Shown: in pieces, positions 1 through 5,368 of the stretch
How the letters are laid out: every line of letters begins with the position of its first letter
Numbering within the stretch: the stretch's first letter is position 1
NCBI GenBank assembly: GCA_005792225.1
Contig: SXSP01000063.1
Span: 1-5,368 of the forward strand
From: Bdellovibrionales bacterium
GTDB lineage: Bacteria > Bdellovibrionota > Bdellovibrionia > Bdellovibrionales > JAMPXM01
Direction of reading: 5' to 3'
Length of the DNA: 5,368 nucleotides
Position numbers and translations under genes: made by a program
Notes under the pieces: model-generated
What the model was told of the DNA's origin: nothing
Database searches by the model: none
Seen by the model: only the letters and a program-made list of their open reading frames with translations

Positions 1-728
1 TGGCTATTCCACGAGTTGCGGACGATGAAAGCTTGAAGATCATCATCGAACCCGACAACCATAATGCGGTGGGATTGCGGGGAGGATGCAAGTTTTCCGC
101 GAATCGATTCGTAGGGCACTTTCAAGAGACCCGTCACTGAATCGAAATAGGATTCTCCGGTCACGGGATCACCCTGAAAGAGATCTCCCTGCATCGAGAG
201 AGTTACGGGTAACCTCTGGCGAACCACGTTTTTTAGATCCGCGATCGAACGCGTATTCCTATAATCCCCGAATAGGACGTAATGAGGCATGCTGAATCCG
301 TCGACCGCGCCAAAGCCGGGATCGATCACCGCCTGCGACGAAATAGAAGGCCGATTCAACGACAGATAGGCCCTCTTGGTGACCAAAAGATTATCCTCGG
401 GCCACATGTAATCCGGCAAGATCGCGCCGCTTGAACTTAAAATACCGCGATCCTCAGCCGTCAGCTGGAGACCGATGCTCGAGTCCCACTGCTCCGGCGG
501 TAGATCCATCCAATTTTTCGCGTGACGGTGGAACCGACTGAGTCCCACCGGCCAACCATAGTGCGCAAAATGAAGCTCTAGCGCTCCGACCTCGGCCTCC
601 GCCATGCAGGAGCCGACATCTCGCTGATCAATCCCTAGGGTCCTCGCCGGTAATTGCACGGGATAAACGGCCTCCGCCCAAGCGGAGCATGACAAAACCA
701 TCGATAGAAACGCGCCCAACACCTTCAT
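1..728 (-). CDS. Papain-like (C1-type) cysteine protease, exported, catalytically complete; C-terminus cut by window edge
   Basis: Open from the ATG at 728 to the left edge (242 codons plus 2 nt), with no stop. Residues 1-18 form a signal peptide (basic Lys2, hydrophobic core, likely cut after Ala-Trp-Ala at 16-18). Catalytic residues of the papain fold are visible in order. Gln35 (oxyanion hole) lies exactly six residues before Cys41 in QRDVGSC, the same spacing as Gln19-Cys25 of papain. His220 is in SHRIMVVGFDDD, and Asn238 is in RNSWNS at the very edge. Cys41 is the only cysteine in the visible mature part, so the usual papain disulfides are absent. Only about 16 residues separate the signal cleavage site from Gln35, so there is no N-terminal propeptide. 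The start is supported by a G7A4 purine tract directly before the ATG. It is the last visible gene of a leftward operon, 13 nt after its paralogue's stop. The family assignment is strong; the substrate is unknown. A C-terminal extension like the one in its paralogue is expected beyond the edge. Confidence 0.85.
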   Translation of the reverse strand, partial: MKVLGAFLSMVLSCSAWAEAVYPVQLPARTLGIDQRDVGSCMAEAEVGALELHFAHYGWPVGLSRFHRHAKNWMDLPPEQWDSSIGLQLTAEDRGILSSSGAILPDYMWPEDNLLVTKRAYLSLNRPSISSQAVIDPGFGAVDGFSMPHYVLFGDYRNTRSIADLKNVVRQRLPVTLSMQGDLFQGDPVTGESYFDSVTGLLKVPYESIRGKLASSPQSHRIMVVGFDDDLQAFIVRNSWNS

Positions 729-741
729 TTTTCCCCCCCAC

Positions 742-2088
742 TTAATTCTCAAGCGATGTCGTATTCTCGAGCATCCAAGTGAGAACACGGTCCCAGAGTT
801 GAATCTCGCTCTGGGTCACGGCGATTTCGGTGAACCACCCAGGATGAGACGTCGCGGTCAGCTTCACGCGAAGATCCCCCGCTTTCGGAAACATCGATCC
901 CGCATCGTCACCGCAGTAAGCGTCATTAAATTTTCCAGAGTAAAATTCCGCAACGCGATCGACTTGGGGCATCTGCTCGTTGTAGGCCAGTTTTGCGAAT
1001 TGCAATGTTCTCGAGGTGCGACTCACTTGATCAAGGAGCATTTTAAAGATGGCCTTCCGTGCTGCTTTACGCTCATTTTCCGAGGCTGTAGCACTCGCCA
1101 CCACAAGTTTATGTCTTCTAAAGTTTTTCAGTAATTCAATGACCTTCGCGCGGTCACAGCTGAAGGGAGCTGCGAACGTCGTATAGCGCTTTTTCATGTA
1201 TTCGTAAGTTTCCAGAAACGAATCCGCGTTGAACGAATAGACGGAGTAGCCGCCCTTTTTCCATGCCGCTAAATCCTCGATGTAGACATAGGGAACCGCA
1301 AAATATCCCGGAAGTGGAAGGCTCGACATCTTGCCCTTCATTTTGGCGAGTTGAGCCTGTTGTTCCGGCGTGATTGAACGCACGTCAAAATTTGCTGCAA
1401 TTTCACTCATCGAATTCCAGGTATTGCGTACGATGAGAGCTTTCAGATCGTCATCGTACCCGACGACGGTCACTGTATGGTTGACCGGATCCGTGCGAAG
1501 AGTTTCGCGAACGCTTCCGTAATCAACTTTTAAGAGGCCGCTGACTTTATCAAAGGCGTCTAGGCGAGATTGAAAGAGCGCACCATTAAGAGTCAAGACA
1601 ACCGGCCGACGCTCTCGCACCAACTTCTTCAGGTGGGCGAGGTTTCCCGATGTAAACGATGAACCAAAGTTGTAGTTCGTTTGTTTGAAACCGAAGCCCC
1701 TCTTCCACTCGTTCGCCTCGGCGAATTCAGGATCAACGACAGCTTGTTGCGAAACCGAGGGCCTCGTTCCACCGAGGGTTTCGCCGAGAAGGCTTCCATC
1801 TTCTGGCCACATGAAGTCAGGAAGAACCGGGCCGTTTTGCTCGAGAAGTTCACGATCCGCACCCGAGCCATTGAGGGTCTTCGCGTTCTGGTAATACGTA
1901 CTGAGCCCGATCGGGAGACCGCCGTTGGCGAAAATCTGCTCAAGCGCTCCCACCTCAGCATCGGCGCGCGCTGAATCTTCAAGGCGCTGGTCGGTACCGA
2001 GGATTCGCGTTGGGAGTTGTTTAGGATACACCGATTCCGCGGCGTGCGCGGAGAAGGCGAAGAGGATGAGAACGCTTGCCAATTTCAT
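742..2088 (-). CDS. Papain-fold pseudoprotease (catalytic Cys replaced by Ala), exported, with C-terminal extension
   Basis: This 448-residue protein is a tandem paralogue of the gene at 1-728. Residues 1-16 form a signal peptide, probably cut after Ala-His-Ala. The papain-like domain spans about 20-272 and keeps the oxyanion Gln34, the His204 of NHTVTVVGYDDD, the Asn222 of RNTWNS, and a GYFAVPYVYI segment (261-270) that closes many bacterial C1 domains. The nucleophile position reads QRLEDSA, with Ala40 (codon GCG) where the sibling has Cys41, and the preceding Gly is also lost. The protein should therefore fold but not cleave by the papain mechanism. Blocks shared with the sibling include AEVGALE, LPD(F/Y)MWPED, SQAV(V/I)DP and SGLLKV/TGLLKV. 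Residues 273-448 form an extension of unrecognised family with two cysteines (311, 392) that could pair. SD GGAG at 2094-2097 sits 5 nt before the ATG. Regulatory, scaffolding, substrate-trapping or inhibitory roles are all possible; none is shown. Confidence 0.85.
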   Translation of the reverse strand: MKLASVLILFAFSAHAAESVYPKQLPTRILGTDQRLEDSARADAEVGALEQIFANGGLPIGLSTYYQNAKTLNGSGADRELLEQNGPVLPDFMWPEDGSLLGETLGGTRPSVSQQAVVDPEFAEANEWKRGFGFKQTNYNFGSSFTSGNLAHLKKLVRERRPVVLTLNGALFQSRLDAFDKVSGLLKVDYGSVRETLRTDPVNHTVTVVGYDDDLKALIVRNTWNSMSEIAANFDVRSITPEQQAQLAKMKGKMSSLPLPGYFAVPYVYIEDLAAWKKGGYSVYSFNADSFLETYEYMKKRYTTFAAPFSCDRAKVIELLKNFRRHKLVVASATASENERKAARKAIFKMLLDQVSRTSRTLQFAKLAYNEQMPQVDRVAEFYSGKFNDAYCGDDAGSMFPKAGDLRVKLTATSHPGWFTEIAVTQSEIQLWDRVLTWMLENTTSLEN

Positions 2089-2093
2089 AACTT

Positions 2094-2097
2094 CTCC
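2094..2097 (-). promoter_or_regulatory. Ribosome binding site of the papain-fold pseudoprotease gene
   Basis: On the minus strand this reads GGAG followed by AAGTT and then the ATG at 2088, a normal 5-nt spacing. It begins immediately after the pyrimidine-rich tail of the upstream hairpin, so almost no room is left for a separate promoter between the two. Confidence 0.6.
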
Positions 2098-2139
2098 GAA
2101 TTAGAAAGAAAGAGGCCGGGACCCAAATCATCCCGGCCT
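2098..2139 (-). terminator. Terminator-like hairpin between the small exported protein and the pseudoprotease gene
   Basis: On the minus strand a perfect 9-bp stem, AGGCCGGGA / TCCCGGCCT (arms 2131-2139 and 2113-2121), encloses a 9-nt loop. It is followed by a pyrimidine run, CTTTCTTTCTAATT, that is T-rich but interrupted by C. The layout is that of an intrinsic terminator, 8 nt after the stop of the upstream gene. The next gene starts only 24 nt beyond the stem in the same direction, so the hairpin may be leaky and set the ratio between the first gene and the papain-like pair. It could alternatively stabilise the 3' end of the upstream message. Confidence 0.65.
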
Positions 2140-2147
2140 AAGGTGCC

Positions 2148-2720
2148 TTACTGGCGCTCAACCATGCGGTTCAGAACATCGAGCAATCGTTGGTTCATGA
2201 GCGTTTGCGGCTCAAGATCGACACCCTGCTCGCTGGCGATCGATTCGATCGAAGCGAAGAACTCCGAGCTACGGCATGCGTGCAACTTCGCGAGGTAGTC
2301 CTGCTTGCGAACATCTTGAAGCGTCATGCTGTCAGGCGCCGCGATCTGATGTTTTTGCATGGCCTGCGCGACGAGCGGCTGAATGCCTTGAACGTAGTTC
2401 GAGACTTCAACGATATCGTCGTCGACCTTCTGCGCGAGCGAACGCATGCGCGCGATCGGAACCGAATTCGCGACTTCTGCCTCGATGGGACGGATCAAGC
2501 CGTCATACTTTTCCGTCCAATTGAGATAAACTTTTCCCATGCAGACGAGAGCGGGCGTCGCCATCAGGTCGTAGCCGATTCCGACTGTCGTCTTATAGTT
2601 GTTGTAATCGCTCACGATCGTTTGTGCGCCACCTTCAGCCATCGTTCTCTCGGCGGCTTCCGCATTTGCAGAAACTTGAACCGCAGAGAGGACAACCAAG
2701 AGACTCATTAAACCCTTCAC
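2148..2720 (-). CDS. Small exported protein of unknown family, predicted mostly helical
   Basis: A GTG start at 2720 is preferred over the upstream ATG at 2786. An AGGAGG lies at 2725-2730, 4 nt before the GTG, and only this start places a signal peptide at the N-terminus (MKGLMSLLVVLSAVQVSANA, cut likely after residue 20). The longer reading would bury that segment behind 22 charged residues. The product is 190 residues, about 170 after processing. The mature part looks largely alpha-helical and contains two cysteines (60 and 149 in this numbering) that could form one disulfide. I recognise no family and no catalytic motif. It is the first gene of the leftward unit and precedes two papain-fold proteins that lack propeptides, so a chaperone, inhibitor or partner role is conceivable, but nothing in the sequence proves it. 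No ERFNIN-type papain propeptide motif was seen. Confidence 0.75.
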   Translation of the reverse strand: MKGLMSLLVVLSAVQVSANAEAAERTMAEGGAQTIVSDYNNYKTTVGIGYDLMATPALVCMGKVYLNWTEKYDGLIRPIEAEVANSVPIARMRSLAQKVDDDIVEVSNYVQGIQPLVAQAMQKHQIAAPDSMTLQDVRKQDYLAKLHACRSSEFFASIESIASEQGVDLEPQTLMNQRLLDVLNRMVERQ

Positions 2721-2724
2721 AAAA

Positions 2725-2730
2725 CCTCCT
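2725..2730 (-). promoter_or_regulatory. Strong Shine-Dalgarno that fixes the GTG start at 2720
   Basis: On the minus strand this is a full AGGAGG, 4 nt ahead of GTG and 16 nt or more from the next in-frame ATG at 2708. It decides the start of the small exported protein and rejects the longer in-frame reading from 2786. Confidence 0.75.
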
Positions 2731-3022
2731 AAGAATTTTCGATGATTCACGAACCTTTCGAACTCATCGCATCGCACCTTCTGCAAGAGGATTGCCGGAC
2801 ACTTACGTGATTCCTCGCCACTCGTACTGCTCTTAAGCAGCTCGAGCAGCGCACCATGAGCTCGTTATTTCGTTCTGATCTCGAAAACTGGAATGAAATC
2901 CCAGACTGCACCCGATGGTGGTCGAGCCGGACGCCTCCGGACGGCGTCTCGTCCGCATTCAGGCCAACTCACTCGTGGTCCTTACCTTGCACAGCCCGGT
3001 GAATTGGCGAAGCCGACTCGGC
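2731..3022. promoter_or_regulatory. Divergent intergenic region with short palindromes; promoters not resolved
   Basis: This region separates the leftward and rightward units and must carry their promoters. I could not identify convincing -35/-10 pairs on either strand. Visible structure: a possible 6-bp stem CTGCTC/GAGCAG (2827-2832 and 2844-2849); the palindromic hexamers CTTAAG (2832-2837), CTCGAG (2841-2846) and GAGCTC (2858-2863) clustered in 32 nt; a 6-bp stem GACGCC/GGCGTC (2930-2935 and 2943-2948) without a T-tract; and GCCGACTCGGC (3012-3022), a symmetric 11-mer abutting the next gene's ribosome binding site. No RNA gene or additional reading frame with a credible start was found. 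Confidence 0.4.
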
Positions 3023-3036
3023 GGGAGTGAGAGACC

Positions 3037-3909
3037 ATGCGAATTTCGATTGTCGCGCTGACGATTTTTCTCTCGATGGCCCATGCAGCGTGCGGGATGA
3101 AGAACCGAGCGGGCCAAATCGAAGGCACCGGTGCGGGGGAAAACGTCATCAATGGCGACGTTGTTCCCGACAACCATCCGACGAAGAGTTCCATCATTCA
3201 GATCGTTGACACGTCGATCGTGCAGAGCCTTCAACGCATCTGCTCGGGTGTGATCATATCTGAGAATGCGGTGCTCACGGCGACCCATTGTCTTTATTAC
3301 GAGACATCAGCTCGTCCCAAAGCTCCGGAGAGCTACCGAATGCGCGATTTGACGAACCTGCTTGTTTCCATGGATGCGCGTGGCGTGGCGATTTCAAAGG
3401 CCATCATCGATGTTCGTGCTTTTCCGCTTCCAACGAGAGCTCCCAACGGAAATGACTTAGCACTCCTCAGGCTTGAAGACGGGATCCCTCGCGGGATCAC
3501 ACCGGCGACCCTTCTCGGGGATTCAAGCATCATGAAACCCGACCAAACAGTCTTCGTCGCCGGCTACGGTAAGGTTCTCACCAATGCGCCTGAATCCGTC
3601 GTGAGCTTGAGATCAGGAACCATGGTCATTAAGGGCGACTTCAGCCCGAACGAGTTGGAACTCAAAAAACTTCCCGAAAAAAACCAAATTACCTGCAACG
3701 GCGATAGCGGCGGCCCCGCCTTCGTCGACGTCGGTGGAAAGTTTTTCCTCTGGGGCATCAATCGGGGCGGTGACCCGTTTTGCTCCTTTCAATCTGTTTT
3801 TACGAAGGCTTATAACTATGCGGCTTGGATCGAATCGGTGGTCGAGGAGTGGCGCGGGGAATCGCGCGACGTGAGACAAGCCCCCATACAGCGAGAGGTG
3901 AAAAAGTGA
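3037..3909 (+). CDS. Exported trypsin-fold (S1 family) serine protease
   Basis: This 290-residue protein carries all S1 hallmarks. His84 is in VLTATHC, Asp140 in GNDLALLRL and Ser224 in CNGDSGGP. Two canonical disulfide pairs are expected: Cys69-Cys85 around the His loop, and Cys220-Cys249 around the Ser loop. A signal peptide covers about residues 1-17 (AHA before a cut). Cys19 lies just after it, so lipidation is possible, but His at the -3 position makes the lipobox poor. The mature N-terminus probably begins at Val37 (VINGD, matching the IVGG of trypsins), giving a propeptide of roughly 17 residues. The residue at trypsin position 189 is Ile218 rather than Asp, so Lys/Arg specificity is not expected. 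The residue before the activation cut is Asn, so a trypsin-like activator is also unlikely. SD GGGAG lies at 3023-3027. The stop overlaps the next gene's start. Assignment to the S1 fold is secure; the substrate is unknown. Confidence 0.93.
   Translation: MRISIVALTIFLSMAHAACGMKNRAGQIEGTGAGENVINGDVVPDNHPTKSSIIQIVDTSIVQSLQRICSGVIISENAVLTATHCLYYETSARPKAPESYRMRDLTNLLVSMDARGVAISKAIIDVRAFPLPTRAPNGNDLALLRLEDGIPRGITPATLLGDSSIMKPDQTVFVAGYGKVLTNAPESVVSLRSGTMVIKGDFSPNELELKKLPEKNQITCNGDSGGPAFVDVGGKFFLWGINRGGDPFCSFQSVFTKAYNYAAWIESVVEEWRGESRDVRQAPIQREVKK
3895..3900 (+). promoter_or_regulatory. Internal Shine-Dalgarno of the downstream lipoprotein gene
   Basis: GAGGTG lies within the last codons of the serine protease gene, 5 nt before a GTG start at 3906 that overlaps the protease stop (GTGA). 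It supports the short start of the downstream gene and translational coupling of the two. Confidence 0.65.
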
Positions 3910-5135
3910 AACTCCGAGAAAAACTAAGATGTCTCGTCCTGACGAGTCTCTTCCTGGGACTCGCGGCGGGCTGCCAAGACGGAAAGACCGAGGTCGAAAC
4001 TCGTCTGGCAACAAAGGAACAAATTCAAAAGTGGCTCGCCGAGTACGAGATCACGCCGAACGTTCCGGATCGCTCGTCGCTTGACCAAAAATTTCGGCCC
4101 GAGCGTTTTCTTCCTAAAATTCATTCGTGGTTTGCGACGAGAGGTAACCTCCAGCGCCCCATGAACCTCGGAAGCGGCTGGTCCATCATGAAACTCCGAC
4201 CCATCCCGCCGTGGGTGATCGCGGATCTCGACCGGATCCTCATCGACGACACTCATCGCCGCGTATCCTTCGCGGTCCTCACGAAATCATTTTGGCGACA
4301 AGTTCAGGCCGCGCAAAATCGGGTGGAAATCGGATTCCTCAGTTTTGACAACTCCGTTGTCGTCTCCGGAGTCTACTTCCACAGCCTGAAACTCGTCGGC
4401 CTCGACATCTTCTCGGAGCCAAACACTCTCCCCCACGAACTCCGCCATGCTGATCAAGGTGATCGCCTCGATAAAATCGCAAGGTCTCATCGTCCATGGT
4501 TCTCGCCAAAGGTGCTCGAGCGCGAATGTCTCGCGGTCGCCTCCGGAGCTTTTGCGGAAGTCGATGCCACGAGCTACGAGCTTGCCAACCATCTCCACCG
4601 CGGCCTCGAGAATGAGTTCCCGGTTGAGCCCCGATGCCAGGCTCTGGGAAATTGCGAGACCTACCCGGTTCCACAATACCCGAATTTTTCGTTCTTCATG
4701 GTCAACATGAACTACCCCGTTGAGGCCTTTAAACGCATCCTAAACGAAGAATCTTGCTCCGAAGATTTCAAGCAACTCACACGCGAAATCATCGCGGTTC
4801 AAGACGTGGCCTCCAACGATCTCGTCGACGCCCTCGCGGCCGTGACCCGCCCGTCCCAAGCTATGGCCACGGCCTACCGAGTCCGTGCGGCCAACCGCTG
4901 CGACCGCCAATCCAGCATCGCCTGCGACCAGGCTCTGGAAGCCTTCCAGCGCCACGCGAGCGAGATCGACACGATCCGCGCCGCCTTCACCCAAAAGATG
5001 GCCCAGGAACGAACCGAACGCCCCAAACGTCTCCTCCAATGGACCCAGCGCCTCCCCCGCGACGTGAAGCACGACCTGTGTCACTTTGCTAAGGGGTTTG
5101 AGTTTATTGCGGACTGCAAACAGGTGATCCGCTGA
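3906..5135 (+). CDS. Lipoprotein with HExxH zinc-metallopeptidase signature
   Basis: A GTG start at 3906 is chosen over the longer reading from 3825. It has a well-placed SD, overlaps the upstream stop by 4 nt, and puts a lipoprotein signal (hydrophobic core, then LAAGC with Cys23) at the N-terminus. The product is 409 residues. Residue +2 is Gln, not Asp, which in Escherichia coli would favour the outer membrane. The zinc-binding candidate is HELRH (His177, Glu178, His181) in TLPHELRHADQGD. A likely third ligand is Glu218 of FAEVDA, 37 residues on, the arrangement of gluzincin-type proteases; Glu207 and Glu225 are alternatives. Eight cysteines after the lipidated one (208, 244, 250, 284, 332, 340, 392, 404) fit an oxidising compartment with up to four disulfides. 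I recognise no named family outside the motif. Co-transcribed with the S1 protease, it may process, activate or complement it; that is inference. A non-enzymatic zinc-binding fold is the alternative. Confidence 0.8.
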   Translation: MKLREKLRCLVLTSLFLGLAAGCQDGKTEVETRLATKEQIQKWLAEYEITPNVPDRSSLDQKFRPERFLPKIHSWFATRGNLQRPMNLGSGWSIMKLRPIPPWVIADLDRILIDDTHRRVSFAVLTKSFWRQVQAAQNRVEIGFLSFDNSVVVSGVYFHSLKLVGLDIFSEPNTLPHELRHADQGDRLDKIARSHRPWFSPKVLERECLAVASGAFAEVDATSYELANHLHRGLENEFPVEPRCQALGNCETYPVPQYPNFSFFMVNMNYPVEAFKRILNEESCSEDFKQLTREIIAVQDVASNDLVDALAAVTRPSQAMATAYRVRAANRCDRQSSIACDQALEAFQRHASEIDTIRAAFTQKMAQERTERPKRLLQWTQRLPRDVKHDLCHFAKGFEFIADCKQVIR

Positions 5136-5155
5136 AACTGGCCCCTTTGATTGTT

Positions 5156-5184
5156 GTTGGCGGAAGACTTGCTCTTCCGCCAAC
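5156..5184 (+). terminator. Perfect 12-bp stem-loop after the lipoprotein gene, no U-tract
   Basis: GTTGGCGGAAGA (5156-5167) and TCTTCCGCCAAC (5173-5184) pair perfectly around a 5-nt loop, CTTGC. It sits 21 nt after the lipoprotein stop. Neither side carries a T-run, so it is not a classic intrinsic terminator. It could protect a 3' end formed by Rho, or insulate the following gene from read-through. Its right arm ends 2 nt before the next ATG, so it could also hold down translation of that gene. Confidence 0.55.
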
Positions 5185-5186
5185 CC

Positions 5187-5368
5187 ATGATACGAAACTG
5201 CTTTCATTGCGAACCCACATCCGAAGACCTGTCCGGCAATCCGAAAGTCATCCGCTTCGGATCTTTTTACAGGCGATCTGACTCCCGACTCATCCAACGC
5301 TTTAAGTGCCTCGAGTGCGCACGCACGTTCTCGCACGCGACCTTCGCGGCCGCCTACCGCCAGAAAAA
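5187..5368 (+). CDS. Zinc-ribbon protein, transposase-like N-terminus; truncated by window edge
   Basis: Sixty codons are visible from the ATG at 5187, open to the right edge. Two CxxC pairs (Cys5/Cys8 in CFHC and Cys41/Cys44 in CLEC) frame a basic segment with GSFYRRSDSRLIQRFKC and TFSHATF. This is the layout of a zinc ribbon. The wording resembles the N-terminal DNA-binding ribbon of transposase-type proteins that I associate with insertion elements, but this is recalled resemblance and not a search result. No Shine-Dalgarno precedes the ATG, because the hairpin at 5156-5184 occupies that space. In-frame TTG codons at 5151, 5154, 5157 and 5169 are alternative starts without better support. 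There is no signal peptide, unlike the complete genes in the window, so it probably does not belong to the protease unit. The catalytic part, if any, lies outside. Confidence 0.6.
   Translation, partial: MIRNCFHCEPTSEDLSGNPKVIRFGSFYRRSDSRLIQRFKCLECARTFSHATFAAAYRQK

Noticed and set aside
1629..1982. Overlapping frames on both strands within the pseudoprotease gene (for example 1629-1982 minus and 1681-1974 plus)
   Set aside because: They lie wholly inside a conserved papain-fold gene, are rich in arginine and serine as typical out-of-frame readings, and have no supported start.
1..2088. DNA similarity between the papain-like genes as a recent direct repeat or mobile duplication
   Set aside because: Similarity is clear at protein level but nucleotide identity is only patchy, with length differences, so this is an old tandem duplication and not a repeat element.
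2721..2786. Longer N-terminus for the small exported protein from the ATG at 2786
   Set aside because: The added 22 residues are charged and precede a clear signal peptide, and the AGGAGG lies inside this extension, pointing to GTG at 2720.
2930..2948. GACGCC/GGCGTC stem as a terminator
   Set aside because: No T-tract follows on either strand and no gene ends nearby; it lies between two divergent starts.
2983..2992. TACCTT or TTGCAC as promoter boxes for the serine protease gene
   Set aside because: No partner box at an acceptable 16-18 nt spacing could be found, so the match is no better than chance.
3825..3905. Longer N-terminus for the HExxH lipoprotein from an ATG at 3825
   Set aside because: It would overlap the serine protease by 85 nt and bury the lipoprotein signal behind 27 arginine-rich residues. 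The GTG at 3906 has its own ribosome site.
4740..5336. Long minus-strand frame of 198 codons opposite the lipoprotein end
   Set aside because: It is antisense to a well-supported lipoprotein gene and to the zinc-ribbon gene, has no recognisable domain or export signal, and is explained by the C-rich composition of the sense strand.

Overview
The window reads as a bacterial chromosome segment of moderate-to-high GC, densely packed with genes for exported proteins. Every complete gene begins with a signal peptide, and three different protease classes lie within about 5 kb. This density of secreted proteases, and the style of the zinc-ribbon transposase-like protein at the right edge, suggest a Bdellovibrio-like (Bdellovibrionota) Gram-negative bacterium. 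That assignment is inference from gene content; there is no rRNA or taxonomic marker here.

Left half, minus strand (1-2720), transcribed leftwards. A small exported protein of unknown family (GTG start at 2720, strong AGGAGG) comes first. A terminator-like hairpin follows, then two tandem papain-fold (C1-type) proteins. The first, complete, papain-like protein (742-2088) has lost its catalytic cysteine (Ala40) but keeps the oxyanion Gln, the His and the Asn. The second (1-728, running off the left edge) starts 13 nt downstream and keeps the whole Gln-Cys-His-Asn set. The pair therefore looks like a pseudoprotease beside its active sibling.

Middle (2721-3036): a 316-nt divergent intergenic region. 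It must hold the promoters of both transcription units and contains several short palindromes, but no confident sigma-70 boxes.

Right half, plus strand (3037-5135): a trypsin-fold (S1) serine protease with a complete His-Asp-Ser triad overlaps by 4 nt (GTGA) a lipoprotein carrying an HExxH zinc-protease signature. A perfect 12-bp stem-loop lies downstream. Immediately after it, at the right edge, begins a truncated zinc-ribbon protein resembling the N-terminus of a transposase.

Taken together, this is a divergent locus for exported proteolysis with cysteine, serine and metallo-type members, one deliberate-looking dead paralogue and one uncharacterised helical partner. How they cooperate is not visible from sequence. 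Plausible roles are degradation of prey or host protein, or a proteolytic cascade in the cell envelope.
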